The translations under genes and the position numbers were made by a program. The notes beneath the pieces are model-generated. The model was not told the origin of the DNA. It saw nothing but the letters and a program-made list of their open reading frames with translations, and searched no databases. This document shows, in pieces, positions 40,389 through 49,229 of a DNA stretch of 64,000 bases. Every line of letters begins with the position of its first letter. Within the stretch, counting starts at the first letter, position 1. The DNA is from JAMCYG01 sp027365565. GTDB lineage: Archaea > Micrarchaeota > Micrarchaeia > Micrarchaeales > Micrarchaeaceae. The DNA lies in assembly GCA_027365565.1 (NCBI GenBank), contig DAHXMI010000010.1, positions 1 through 64,000 of the forward strand. The letters are read 5' to 3'.

Positions 40389-40847
40389 TCACTTGAGCCC
40401 AAGGAAATCGCCCAGGGACGCATTCTCCTTCCTGTCGCTCCTGATGCGTTCAGGCTGCTCCTCGTCGCCCTCGCTGAACAGTTTTATCCCGAGGGTGCGC
40501 TCCAGCTGCTTCACGGTCTTGCTGGTAGGGACGGTCTTCTCCTCCTCTATCCTGCGCAGGAACGACTCCTTCTCGTTTATCATTTCGGCAAGCACCCTCA
40601 GCGGCAGGTTCATCTTCTCCCTGGCGCGCCTTATTAACATCCCATAGCTCTGCACTATCGCCTTCTCTTCGTCAGCCTTGGGCTTCGGCCTTGCGAACTT
40701 TGGCATGCCGGGCCTCTTCTGCGGCGCGGGGCGCGCAAGTATCCTCTTGCCTTCGGCACAGACCGGGCAGGCCCTGAGCTCCGTTCCATCGACGTCAACC
40801 GTATACATGCTTGACGCACGTCTGCCGCAGATCTCGCATTCTTCCAT
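40389..40847 (-). CDS. mbf1: multiprotein bridging factor 1 (archaeal MBF1)
   Basis: The 152-residue protein has an N-terminal zinc ribbon with CEICG and CPVCAEG, a basic Pro-rich linker (LARPAPQKRPGMPKFARPKPK) and a helix-turn-helix of the MBF1/XRE type (LIRRAREKMNLPLRVLAEMI, then KESFLRRIEEEKTVP). This is the archaeal MBF1 layout, thought to act with TBP and the ribosome. The start is placed at the ATG just before EECEIC; the open frame extends 11 codons further. It lies upstream of fen on the same strand, 20 bases apart, and is divergent from the M50 protease gene. Confidence 0.9.
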   Translation of the reverse strand: MEECEICGRRASSMYTVDVDGTELRACPVCAEGKRILARPAPQKRPGMPKFARPKPKADEEKAIVQSYGMLIRRAREKMNLPLRVLAEMINEKESFLRRIEEEKTVPTSKTVKQLERTLGIKLFSEGDEEQPERIRSDRKENASLGDFLGLK

Positions 40848-40922
40848 CCAACCACCTATGGATATATAATTCTGCCACACATATTTATTACCTCTTTAGA
40901 AAATTAGAAAGTTAGTGGTTTT

Positions 40923-42368
40923 GTGGAGAATAGAAGATCAGATCTGCTTGTTGCACTGGTAGTAATTGCCGGGATTACCGCACTTTACGTGAGCTACACC
41001 CAGGCGTCGCTCGGCGTCGCCTTCAGGTGGCTTATCGCAATCGTGGCGCTCGTTCTCGCCGGAATGGCGATAAAGGAACTGAAGGGCCTTGAGGGGGGTT
41101 TCGGGATGTACCTTCTTGGAAGCAGGAGGGGCATAAGCACCATAAACAGCATATCGAAGAGCCACAAGTCTTTCTGGAACAACATGGCAATGTGGGGGGT
41201 TGTAGTCGGCTTTGGCCTGCTCTCATACCCGTTCCTCAAGGGCAGGATAGACAAGAGGATGTATGCGTTCGGGATGCTCTCGCTGGTGGTGATGATGTTC
41301 TTCGTAGTCCCATACACAGGGTCTGCGCTGCAGTTCATCCACCTTTCGATCATACAGACAGCGATAAGCAGCGCTAATGCGGCGCACGCGTCTTCCGGGT
41401 TCAACATAGTCGGTTATGTGATAGATGCGGTGTCGGTAATAGCGGGCTTTTCCGGGTTCGTTTTCATATCCATATTGTACAATGCGGCAAGCATACTGGT
41501 AGGCATAGCCAGTTTCCTGGCCAGCGGCGCGACGAATACCGGATCGCTGACAAATCAGATACCAGGTGTAGCTCCTATAATACCAGGCATAGACCTTCCG
41601 CTCATAGCAGGCATAATGTCGCTCGCGATACTTCTGATAATACACGAGATGTCGCATGGGGTGCTTGCAAGGGTGTTTGGCATCAAGCTGAAGAAAGTAG
41701 GCCTCGTGATGCTCGGCCTCATACCTTTCGGAGCGTTCGTGGAGCCGGACGAGAAGGCGGTGGTCAAGCTCGACAGGATAAAGCAGACCAAGATAGTATC
41801 TGCAGGGATATCGATGAACCTGATCGCGATGCTCATCTTCTTCATACCTATGATGCTGATGGGCGCGTTCGTCGTGCCGAGCCTTTATTCGCACGCCGTT
41901 GAGATAACTAATGTCGCCCCAGGCTACCCTGCCAACGGGATACTGGAGCCCGGGATGATAATCCAGAAATGGAACGGCTACAACATAACAAGCATCGGCA
42001 GCTTCACGGTAGCGGCCGCGAACGATACGCCCGGGAAGGTGATCCCGATAGTCACCAACACCGGGACGTATGACATAAAGGCGGTGGCGAACCCTGCTAA
42101 CGGCATTGCGGGTATAGTGGGCATAGAGATAGGCAACCCGCTCTCCACTACGGCATCGGCGCGCTTCCTATTCTTCCTATACAGCCTCTTCTCGATATCC
42201 TTCCTGCTCAACTTCCTCGTCGGGATAATAAACCTGCTCCCGATACCGGGATTCGACGGCTGGAGGATATACAAGGCCAACATAAAGAGCAACAGGTTTA
42301 TCAACGCCCTGGTCGCGATAATAGTGATAGGCCTCCTGATAAACGTGCTGCCTTGGCTCTACGTGTGA
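40923..42368 (+). CDS. site-2-type M50 membrane metalloprotease
   Basis: The 481-residue membrane protein is a zinc-dependent intramembrane protease. It has HEMSHGVLA (the H-E-x-x-H zinc motif, residue about 240), a PDZ-like region (VAPGYPANGILEPGMIIQKW) and LLPIPGFDGWRI with the third metal ligand Asp. About ten membrane helices are predicted, with a long N-terminal part (residues 1-210) before the catalytic core. Such proteases cut membrane-bound regulators or remnant signal peptides. Membrane-anchored regulators exist in this window (for example at 1062), but a link is not shown. The start is a GTG; the 3' end overlaps the convergent phosphoesterase gene by ten bases. Confidence 0.88.
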   Translation: MENRRSDLLVALVVIAGITALYVSYTQASLGVAFRWLIAIVALVLAGMAIKELKGLEGGFGMYLLGSRRGISTINSISKSHKSFWNNMAMWGVVVGFGLLSYPFLKGRIDKRMYAFGMLSLVVMMFFVVPYTGSALQFIHLSIIQTAISSANAAHASSGFNIVGYVIDAVSVIAGFSGFVFISILYNAASILVGIASFLASGATNTGSLTNQIPGVAPIIPGIDLPLIAGIMSLAILLIIHEMSHGVLARVFGIKLKKVGLVMLGLIPFGAFVEPDEKAVVKLDRIKQTKIVSAGISMNLIAMLIFFIPMMLMGAFVVPSLYSHAVEITNVAPGYPANGILEPGMIIQKWNGYNITSIGSFTVAAANDTPGKVIPIVTNTGTYDIKAVANPANGIAGIVGIEIGNPLSTTASARFLFFLYSLFSISFLLNFLVGIINLLPIPGFDGWRIYKANIKSNRFINALVAIIVIGLLINVLPWLYV

Positions 42369-43114
42369 AGGGATGCCGCCCTTCTGAGTTCGGATACCGT
42401 TCCGAAATCCATCGTCGAGCCGTATCCCACCACTATTGCCCTCATGGAGTCTATCTCCAGCCTTTTCAGGACAGGGGATAGCAGTTCGCCCTTCGGCACG
42501 GTGTTCATCTCGGTGCCGGTCGAGAAGTAGCCGATTGCAGGAAACACTATTATTCTCGTGCCGTTGTACGCGCCGACCAGGAAGCATCTCAGCTTCTCTT
42601 TCCTGTCGACCTCATTGTACACTGCTACAGCAGGGTGCTCATGCCCCATTATCAGCGTATGAGTGCCTTTAGGTATTTCCTTAGGCAGCTCGTCGCCGTG
42701 GAAGAAAAGGTAACCGCTGGCAGCGAACTGCTCCGCGTGTATCTTCAGCCCCATGCTCTCGCGATACCTGTCGACAAAATTGTCATGGTTGCCCTTGACG
42801 ATCGTGAGCGTCGCACCCCTTCCCTTCAGGAAAGCCGCGAGGTCGTAGAGCTCGTTGAACTCGTCGGTTGCGACAGTGGAAAAATCGTTCTTTATGTCGC
42901 CGTTTACTATTACGCTCCTGGCGCCGGTCGCGGATAGCGCCTTCGAAAGTGCCTCAGTTATGCCCTTCAGGTTGACCTTTGGCATGAATACGCCGCGGGA
43001 GGCCTGCGCGGCCTCATAGCCGAGATGCGGATCTGATATGACGAGCGCGCCGAGGCTCTTTACATGCGCAATGGGCATGCCGTCAATCAGCTCTATGTCG
43101 TCGTCCAGACGCAT
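42359..43114 (-). CDS. COG1407-type metallophosphoesterase
   Basis: The 251-residue calcineurin-like phosphoesterase has the metal-binding motifs ALVISDPHLGYE, VIVNGDIKNDF, VKGNHDNFVDR, FFHGDELP and IMGHEHPAV. This set matches COG1407, a group often encoded next to Lhr-type helicases, as here: the gene starts ten bases after the lhr stop on the same strand. The role is probably in DNA repair or nucleic-acid end processing, but substrates are unknown for this group. Its last ten bases overlap the M50 protease gene. Confidence 0.88.
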   Translation of the reverse strand: MRLDDDIELIDGMPIAHVKSLGALVISDPHLGYEAAQASRGVFMPKVNLKGITEALSKALSATGARSVIVNGDIKNDFSTVATDEFNELYDLAAFLKGRGATLTIVKGNHDNFVDRYRESMGLKIHAEQFAASGYLFFHGDELPKEIPKGTHTLIMGHEHPAVAVYNEVDRKEKLRCFLVGAYNGTRIIVFPAIGYFSTGTEMNTVPKGELLSPVLKRLEIDSMRAIVVGYGSTMDFGTVSELRRAASLHT

Positions 43115-43124
43115 TTCAGCACCG

Positions 43125-45797
43125 TCACCTTGATTGGGCGATCTGCTTCAGCACCAGGCTGTGAAGCCTCTTCAGGTACTCGCGCTTGCCCTTCATCATT
43201 ATTACATCTGCATGGCCGAACGTTATTATGTTGTGGGAGAATGGCGAGGGGTACTTCGTCGTTATGAATCTCACCTTTATCTTTCCGCTCTTTATCTTGC
43301 CCACCACCTCCTCCAGCCTTGGCAGGTCCATCATCTCGTTGAATATCTCGCGGTAGGTCTCCTTCAGTACCGGGAAGTTCTGGTCTATGCTCTCTACGGC
43401 CTTGAGCAGCAGCTGCGAGTTCACCTGCTGCCTTCCGACGTTTATCTTGTAGCCCTTGTAGTTCTTCAGTATCATGAAGCTCCTCGCGGCGACGTGCCTG
43501 AACTTCCTTCTCATCATCTCCGTGTTCCTTATGTTCCTCTTCAGCAGGGACCTTATGTCGGTGGTGCCCAGCTCGGCCATCACGTCGTCGACTGTCTTTT
43601 TCGTTATGCCCATGCCTCCCTTCGCATATATCGCGAAGCCGTTGTCGTTCACCATTATGTTCAGGTCGAGGTCGAGCTCCTCGCTGAGCAGTATGGCGAC
43701 CGCCCTGGAAAGCGCGTCGTTCACGCGCCGCCCGAACAGGGAGTGGAAGACGAGGTACTCTCTGCCCTCGTCTATTTCCTTGGTGCGCTCAACCAGGATG
43801 GAAGTGTTGCTCGGCACCTCTTTCGCGAAAAGTATCTGCTCGAGGAAATAGCCGTACATCGATTCCTTCGCGTTCGCATCCACTGGCAGCGACGAGAGAT
43901 AATCGTCGACCTTCTTCGGGATCTTCATCGATTTGCGCATCAGCGGGGCCCGCTTGCCCTTGATTGAATCGGTTATGCTCTTTGCAAAGCCCGCCCTGAA
44001 CTCGCCTATCTCGTTCGCAAGCTCGTAGCTCAGCGGCAGCTGCTCCGAGAACCACGGAGGTATCGTCGGGCTGCTCGACTTCGCCTCGTGCACATAGCAC
44101 TTCATTCCTTTCGCGTATTGGAACTCATAGAGCCTGCCTCCAAGGGCGAACACGTCACCCTGCTTGAGTCTTGTGAGGAACTCCTCCTCTATGTTTCCGA
44201 CCCACCTAGTGCCGTTGAAGACGTTTACCGCCACTTCATCCGGTATCGTCCCCAGGTTTAGCATGTATATTACCTTGACGAGCTTGCCCCTCCTGCCAAT
44301 CATGTTGGTCTTGTCATCATACCATATCTTGCCGTAGACCCTCCTGCTTTCCAGGCCCACATAGTTGCCTGCCAGGTAGTTTATCAGCGACATGAAGTCG
44401 TCCTTGTCAAGGTCGACATACGGATACGCGCGCCTCACCGTGTTGTACGCCTCGCCGACGTCCCATTTCCTGCTTATCGCCATTCCGACAATGTGCTGCG
44501 ACAGCACGTCGAGCGGATCCTTTGGCACGGTGAACGCATCGAGGTGCTTCTTCCTTGCGGCGTCGAGCATGACCGATACCTCGACTAGGTCGTCCCTGTT
44601 CATGGCGATCATCTCACCCTTCGCGGTCGCCTTGTACGAGTGGCCGGCCCTCCCTATCCTCTGGACCGCCCTTGTGACGCTCTTCGGCGAGCCCAGCTGT
44701 ATCACGTTGTCTATCGTTCCTATGTCCACGCCGAGCTCCAGGCTTGTGGATGATACCACACAGCGCAGCGCACCCTTCTTCAGCATGTCCTCCACTTCAA
44801 GCCTCGACTGCCTCGACAGTGAGCCGTGGTGCGCCGCCACGTCGCCCTCGCCGTACTTGAATCTCTTCTTTAGGTTGAACACTACGCGCTCGGTGCCGCT
44901 TCTCGTGTTAGTGAATATTAGCGCGGTCTTGCTCTTCTTTATTATGCCGTTTATCTCCTTGTAGAGCGCATTCTCCAACTGGGTTTCCGACACGCTTATT
45001 ATGTCCTTGACGGGGCTGGTGGCCGTGACGTCAAGCTTCTTGCTCCATGAAGCGTCTACCACTACGCAGTCGCGCGGCGCGCCCTTCTCGTAGCCCACAA
45101 GGAACTTCGCCGCCTCTTCCAACGGGTGCAGAGTGGCCCCCAGGCCTATCCTAGTCGGGTTGTGCCCTATCTGTTCCGCCAGCCTTTCGAGCGATAGCAC
45201 AAGGTGCACTCCGCGCTTGTTGTTCGCTAGCTCGTGCATCTCATCGACTATGACATACTCTAGCGAGTTGAACTTCTCTATGAGCTTCTCCGAGTTCAGC
45301 ATTATCGCGAGGGATTCCGGGGTGGTGACAAGTATGTTCGGGGGAGTGAGCAGCTGCTTTCGCCTCTCGTTCTGTGGCGTGTCGCCGGTCCTAACCGCTA
45401 TCGTGACCTTCCTGACGCCTTCCTTTATCATGGCTACCCCCTTCTCTTTCTTTATCACCTCGTAGATCTCGTCGAGCGGCCTTGTCAGGTTGTTGTATAT
45501 GTCGTTGTTCAGCGCCCTCAGAGGCGATATATACAGGCAGTATATCTTGTCCTCTAGCTTGCCCGCAAGGCTGTAGTCGAAGAGGTGGCTTATTATGCTG
45601 GTGAACGCAGACATAGTCTTGCCGGAGCCGGTAGGTGCGGTGACCAGCAGGCTCTTCCTTTCGCGTATCAGCTTGAACGAGAACTTCTGCGGTGGGGTGA
45701 GCTCCTTGAAGTTGTGCGTGAACCATTCGCGCACGTATTTGTTCATAGAGTCGAGGCTCTCCCTGTCGTCAAAAGGCTTGTCAAGGTACTCTATCAT
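43125..45797 (-). CDS. lhr: Lhr-type superfamily 2 DNA helicase
   Basis: The 890-residue protein unwinds nucleic acid with ATP. Motifs are LLVTAPTGSGKTMSAF (Walker A), YISPLRALNNDI, VTTPESLAIML, VIVDEMHELANNKRG (DEMH box), GLGATLHP, ALIFTNTRSGTERV, SSTSLELGVDIG and QRIGRAGHS. The long C-terminal region matches the Lhr core, as in archaeal aLhr enzymes linked to DNA repair. The family DEIH/DEVH box appears here as DEMH. It is the first gene of an operon with the COG1407 phosphoesterase. No truncation is seen. Confidence 0.92.
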   Translation of the reverse strand: MIEYLDKPFDDRESLDSMNKYVREWFTHNFKELTPPQKFSFKLIRERKSLLVTAPTGSGKTMSAFTSIISHLFDYSLAGKLEDKIYCLYISPLRALNNDIYNNLTRPLDEIYEVIKKEKGVAMIKEGVRKVTIAVRTGDTPQNERRKQLLTPPNILVTTPESLAIMLNSEKLIEKFNSLEYVIVDEMHELANNKRGVHLVLSLERLAEQIGHNPTRIGLGATLHPLEEAAKFLVGYEKGAPRDCVVVDASWSKKLDVTATSPVKDIISVSETQLENALYKEINGIIKKSKTALIFTNTRSGTERVVFNLKKRFKYGEGDVAAHHGSLSRQSRLEVEDMLKKGALRCVVSSTSLELGVDIGTIDNVIQLGSPKSVTRAVQRIGRAGHSYKATAKGEMIAMNRDDLVEVSVMLDAARKKHLDAFTVPKDPLDVLSQHIVGMAISRKWDVGEAYNTVRRAYPYVDLDKDDFMSLINYLAGNYVGLESRRVYGKIWYDDKTNMIGRRGKLVKVIYMLNLGTIPDEVAVNVFNGTRWVGNIEEEFLTRLKQGDVFALGGRLYEFQYAKGMKCYVHEAKSSSPTIPPWFSEQLPLSYELANEIGEFRAGFAKSITDSIKGKRAPLMRKSMKIPKKVDDYLSSLPVDANAKESMYGYFLEQILFAKEVPSNTSILVERTKEIDEGREYLVFHSLFGRRVNDALSRAVAILLSEELDLDLNIMVNDNGFAIYAKGGMGITKKTVDDVMAELGTTDIRSLLKRNIRNTEMMRRKFRHVAARSFMILKNYKGYKINVGRQQVNSQLLLKAVESIDQNFPVLKETYREIFNEMMDLPRLEEVVGKIKSGKIKVRFITTKYPSPFSHNIITFGHADVIMMKGKREYLKRLHSLVLKQIAQSR

Positions 45798-45963
45798 ATG
45801 AACACCGGCATTGCCGCGAAAAGGATCAGCTATCGCGTAATCAAATCGGCTTCAACTGATAAAAACCTGCGCCAAGAATGCGTAGAACCAGGTGCAAGTT
45901 TGCCTTTGCTCCAGGGGCGCGAAAGGGTTAAATATTTCCTAGCAAAATTGGGAAAAGGGGGAT

Positions 45964-46749
45964 ATGATGGATGCATTAGGAGATTCGTATTTTGTCCATA
46001 GGCGCGGATGGGAATTGCTTCGGGCCGTTGAAAGGGGGGACCCGAACTACTTGAAAGAGAGACTTTATGGGGGAATGTATGCGCATCCCTATTTCCAGAA
46101 TGACGCTGACGGGGCGCTGGAAGCGGCGCTGGAGTATGAGAACCAATCCAAGCTGGTACCCGTCCTATTGGAGGATGTGGGATTTGTGGCATCGCTCTCG
46201 TATAGGACGCTGCTGGAGGCCGCGGGCAAGGCAAGGGGCACTCCGTTAGAGAAAATATTCGCTGAAACGCTTCGCGAGGTAGAGTCGGACCGCTTCGGAA
46301 AGCCGGACGGGCTGATTGAATATATGAGATATGTTGAAAGCGTTTACAACAAAGAAGACGGCAGAAGCATATTGAAGGGGCAGGACGCCTTCGTCTTCGC
46401 CGCTGAGAAATGCGACCTTATGAGCTTATTCTCGTTAATCTCTTGCGAGTATAAGAGATACATTGACGAGGAGACGGCCGAATTCGTAATCAGGACACTG
46501 CAGGGGAATGGCACTCCTGAAATCGAGAGGGAACACCTGGAATTACTTTTTAACAGTGCAATCAGGGAAAGGGAGTTGGCGGTGAACGCTGGCCGCTATA
46601 ATGGATTAGAGAGTAAAAAGGCGGCGATAGAAAGGGAGGAAAGGGAACTGCTGCGCCAAACCGCAAAACTCGAGGAAAGGAGCGCGGCAGAAAAGGAGAT
46701 ACTGGGCAACATCGAAGAGTTTAAGGAAAAGGAACGCAGCAAGGGCTAA
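45964..46749 (+). CDS. hypothetical helical protein with coiled coil
   Basis: I do not recognise the family. The 261-residue protein has no signal or membrane segment. The first 190 residues look helical, with ankyrin-like spacing in the opening LLRAVERGDPNYLKERLYGG. The last 55 residues (SKKAAIEREERELLRQTAKL and onward) form a clear coiled coil. A TATA element (GGTTAAATATTTCC, near 45928-45941) lies about 30 bases before the ATG. It is a single gene, convergent with the ferredoxin gene across a hairpin. Confidence 0.65.
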   Translation: MMDALGDSYFVHRRGWELLRAVERGDPNYLKERLYGGMYAHPYFQNDADGALEAALEYENQSKLVPVLLEDVGFVASLSYRTLLEAAGKARGTPLEKIFAETLREVESDRFGKPDGLIEYMRYVESVYNKEDGRSILKGQDAFVFAAEKCDLMSLFSLISCEYKRYIDEETAEFVIRTLQGNGTPEIEREHLELLFNSAIRERELAVNAGRYNGLESKKAAIEREERELLRQTAKLEERSAAEKEILGNIEEFKEKERSKG

Positions 46750-46773
46750 GCGCATTTATCAGGATAAGAAGTA

Positions 46774-46798
46774 CAGGCATGCACATTGCACATGCCTG
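46774..46798. terminator. hairpin between convergent genes
   Basis: CAGGCATG and CATGCCTG form an eight-pair stem with a nine-base loop between the stops of the coiled-coil protein and the ferredoxin. It has no strong T-run, but its place suggests a two-way terminator. Confidence 0.4.
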
Positions 46799-46813
46799 AT
46801 TTAGGAATAGAAG

Positions 46814-47146
46814 CTACTTGTATATGGAATCGTACTGCGTGCCGTTGTCGTCGACTATGTGTATGCACTCGCCCTCGCACTCTATCAGGCATGCCTGGCA
46901 GAGTATGCATGCCTCGCCGTTGACCGCCACCGACTTCTCCTTGAAGTGGTTGTGGCCGTCCTGCACGTCCTTCCACTTCGCGTAGACCTCAGGATTCTCC
47001 TGCCCCTTCCACTGCTGCTCAGGTGGTGCGACGTCGCTGTTGACATCCTGCGCGTTCGAGTCCTTCATCTCGAACACCGCTACCGGGCACACGTCATGGC
47101 AATGCGTGCATCCCGTGCACTTCGGCTTGTCTACCCATACCTTCAT
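46814..47146 (-). CDS. 2[4Fe-4S]-type ferredoxin
   Basis: The 110-residue protein has two C-x2-C-x2-C-x3-C clusters: CTGCTHCHDVCP (residues 10-21) and CILCQACLIEC (residues about 81-91). It would carry electrons in the cytoplasm. About 55 residues separate the clusters, far more than in small clostridial ferredoxins; the insert carries Trp, Gln and a HNH sequence. The second cluster lacks the usual closing Pro (ECEGEC). A TATA box (CGAATATATAAG, near 47187-47198) lies upstream. It is a single gene, so its redox partners are unknown. Confidence 0.85.
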   Translation of the reverse strand: MKVWVDKPKCTGCTHCHDVCPVAVFEMKDSNAQDVNSDVAPPEQQWKGQENPEVYAKWKDVQDGHNHFKEKSVAVNGEACILCQACLIECEGECIHIVDDNGTQYDSIYK

Positions 47147-47267
47147 GTGAACGCCTTTTGCTTTGCAGTTACGTCTATCGAGAGCTACTTATATATTCGT
47201 TGCCGTGCGCCGCATGAACGCATTTACAAAAAACAACGCGGCGTCACGCGCGGCATTACTGCCGGGA

Positions 47268-47576
47268 TTACCCGAACAGTCCTGCGAGGCCTCCCGCGGC
47301 CTGCTCTTCGCTGGCCTTGCTCTCCTCAGGCTTCTTCTCCTTCTTCTCGGCACCTGCAGCAGGCGCAGCCTGTGCGGCAGCCGGCGCGGCCGCCTGAAGA
47401 ACGCTTGCGTTCTTTATGGTCTCCTCGATGTTGACGCCCTTGAGCGCCTCCGCGACAGCCTTTGCCCTCGCCTCGTCAGGAGACATGCCCGCGGCCTTGA
47501 CGACTTCCATCAGGCTGTTCGCGCTTATCTCCTTCTTCGCGGCATCCAAGAGCAATGCAGCATATACGTATTCCAT
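47268..47576 (-). CDS. rpl12: 50S ribosomal protein P1 (L12)
   Basis: P1 forms dimers on P0 in the ribosomal stalk and recruits translation factors. The 102-residue protein has the dimerisation domain (MEYVYAALLLDAAKKEISAN), an Ala/Pro hinge and a charged tail ending GGLAGLFG, which differs slightly from the usual GLGALFG. GGTGA just upstream sets the ATG at 47576. It is the last gene of the L1-P0-P1 operon. A protein with two similar dimerisation-like domains lies at 13152. Confidence 0.93.
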   Translation of the reverse strand: MEYVYAALLLDAAKKEISANSLMEVVKAAGMSPDEARAKAVAEALKGVNIEETIKNASVLQAAAPAAAQAAPAAGAEKKEKKPEESKASEEQAAGGLAGLFG

Positions 47577-47622
47577 ACATTTCACCTTTTATCGCAATGT
47601 GTAATCCTAATTCTACCTAATT

Positions 47623-48456
47623 CTATTTCACAATAGTGTCTATCTGGGACGCCTGCACGCCGGCCTTGGCGAGAAGCCTCTCTATTATTCCAGGCTCATA
47701 CAGCGTCCTCTCTACACCGAGCGCAATTGCATTCGTGTAAGCCTTGCCGATCATCGGCTTGATCGTGTACCTATTGACTATGTTGGCACCAGTGCTGAGC
47801 GAGACGGCCTTCGCGAATGCGGTGGATATGTCGATAACCACGCTCTGCGAGTTTATTGAAAGCACTTCCTGCGTGAACAGCATCTTGCCAGAGATGGCGA
47901 GCGCAGGCGCAATCGATGCGGTGAAAGGCCTGAAGTCGAGCAGCCTGAGCGCCTTCGCGACAGCAGGCGTTATGACCTGGCCCTTTTCCACGAGCACCTT
48001 GCTCTTTGCTATAACTACCTTGCCCTTGTCTATCTTGACGTCTATGCCCGCGGACTTGAGGTCCGTGACACCCTGTCCGGGTGGTATCGCAGTCTCTCCC
48101 GCATCTATGCTTATGGATGTGGGGGCAATCTGCTTCGGCTTAGCCGCGAGCTTCAGCTCGTTGGAGCGCAGCTTCTTGTTGAGCTCGAACGGTGATAGGT
48201 TTGTGAATACAAGCGCCGATGTGTTTGTTATCCTGTCCGCCAGCTCCTTGCCCTTGTCCATAGATTCCAGGGCGCGCAGCAGCAGGTTCTTCCTGCCGAG
48301 CATGAACTTGATCTCTGGCTTCAGCCTGTTTCTTGAAAGCTGCAGAAGCTTGTCAGGCACGCCCGTCAGCTGCACCACGCCCACTGTAGAGTAGGAGTTG
48401 AGCGCGGACTTGGCGTCCTCGACGAATTTAATTTTCTGCTGCTTCGATATTGCCAT
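47623..48456 (-). CDS. rplP0: 50S ribosomal protein L10 (P0), shortened
   Basis: P0 anchors the P1 dimers to 23S rRNA. The 277-residue protein has the N-terminal rRNA-binding part (VVQLTGVPDKLLQLSRNRLK, then FMLGRKNLLLRALE) and the archaeal insertion domain (AIPPGQGVTDLKSAGI). Usual archaeal P0 has about 330-340 residues, with a long spine for several P1 dimers and an acidic GLFG tail. Here the spine seems to end after YEPGIIERLLAKAGVQASQI, and no acidic tail is present. It may bind fewer P1 dimers. GGGTG precedes the ATG. L1 lies ten bases upstream and P1 36 bases downstream. Confidence 0.9.
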   Translation of the reverse strand: MAISKQQKIKFVEDAKSALNSYSTVGVVQLTGVPDKLLQLSRNRLKPEIKFMLGRKNLLLRALESMDKGKELADRITNTSALVFTNLSPFELNKKLRSNELKLAAKPKQIAPTSISIDAGETAIPPGQGVTDLKSAGIDVKIDKGKVVIAKSKVLVEKGQVITPAVAKALRLLDFRPFTASIAPALAISGKMLFTQEVLSINSQSVVIDISTAFAKAVSLSTGANIVNRYTIKPMIGKAYTNAIALGVERTLYEPGIIERLLAKAGVQASQIDTIVK

Positions 48457-48466
48457 GGTAACACCC

Positions 48467-49099
48467 TCAGATCAGCCTGACCGGCTTGCTCATGGTAGTC
48501 TTCACGAACAAGGACTTTATGTTCTGCCTGCCTACCTTCTTCGCGACCGTGCTGACGACCGCGTCGATGTTTGCCGCTATCTTGTCGACATCCATGTTTT
48601 CCATGCCTACGCTGCAATGCGCAGTTGGAAGGTTCTTTCCCTTGCTCTTTATCGTGATTGTGTTGGATGCCGCGCCTACAGCCGCGTTGATGTCCGAGCC
48701 CATAAGAGGCTTCGGTATCCTGTTTCTTGGACCCAGGAACGCACCGAGAGCCCTTGCAATCTGCGGCATGAGGCTCGGCTGCGCGAGGAGAGTAGACCCG
48801 AGCAGCTCATTGAGTGCGGCCTTGTCGTTCGACATGGACTGTATCTGCGCACCAGGTATCACCTTCGCGCCGGCCTCTGTCGCCGAGTCGACTATCCTCT
48901 TCTCGTCTGCGAATACTATGACGTTCAGGGCCTTGCCCCTCCCGTTCGGCAGCCTCACGTCGAGGTTGAGTCTGTTCTCCTGCTTGTTGAAGTCGATATT
49001 GGCGAAGTTTATGGCAAGGTCCACGCTCTGCGTGAACTTCCGCTTGCCTTTGTTCTCCTCCATGAATGAGCTGAGCTTCTTCAGCATCTCGCTTTCCAT
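48467..49099 (-). CDS. rpl1: 50S ribosomal protein L1
   Basis: L1 binds the 23S rRNA L1 stalk and, in several archaea, its own mRNA. The 210-residue protein has the usual start (SVDLAINFANIDFNKQENRL) and the signature KPLMGSDINAAVGAASNTI. GGAGGGATC before the ATG at 49099 is a strong ribosome-binding site. It is the first gene of the L1-P0-P1 operon; L11, often before L1, is not here. The leader is about 84 bases long and holds a small hairpin beside the ribosome-binding site. Confidence 0.93.
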   Translation of the reverse strand: MESEMLKKLSSFMEENKGKRKFTQSVDLAINFANIDFNKQENRLNLDVRLPNGRGKALNVIVFADEKRIVDSATEAGAKVIPGAQIQSMSNDKAALNELLGSTLLAQPSLMPQIARALGAFLGPRNRIPKPLMGSDINAAVGAASNTITIKSKGKNLPTAHCSVGMENMDVDKIAANIDAVVSTVAKKVGRQNIKSLFVKTTMSKPVRLI

Positions 49100-49214
49100 A
49101 TTTGATCCCTCCTGCGAACGCAGTGATTGCGGGAAAATGAGCAATCAATCAGTATTGCTACTTCTGCCCTTTTGCTGTTGCTATAGTAGTTATCTCGCAA
49201 ACGTTTATAAACTT
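49100..49214 (-). promoter_or_regulatory. rpl1 operon promoter and long leader
   Basis: A TATA element (AAGTTTATAAACG) lies at 49202-49214, so the leader would be about 84 bases, long for this genome. The hairpin CTGC-GTTC-GCAG (49112-49123) touches the ribosome-binding site GGAGGGATC (49104-49112). L1 often represses its own mRNA, so this could be the control site; that is inference. Confidence 0.4.
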
Positions 49215-49229
49215 TTCCTGATGCGGCGC

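Noticed and set aside
43134..43967. 277-codon open frame opposite lhr
   Set aside because: It is Leu/His/Tyr-rich antisense shadow, with no motif. The opposite strand encodes conserved Lhr sequence throughout.
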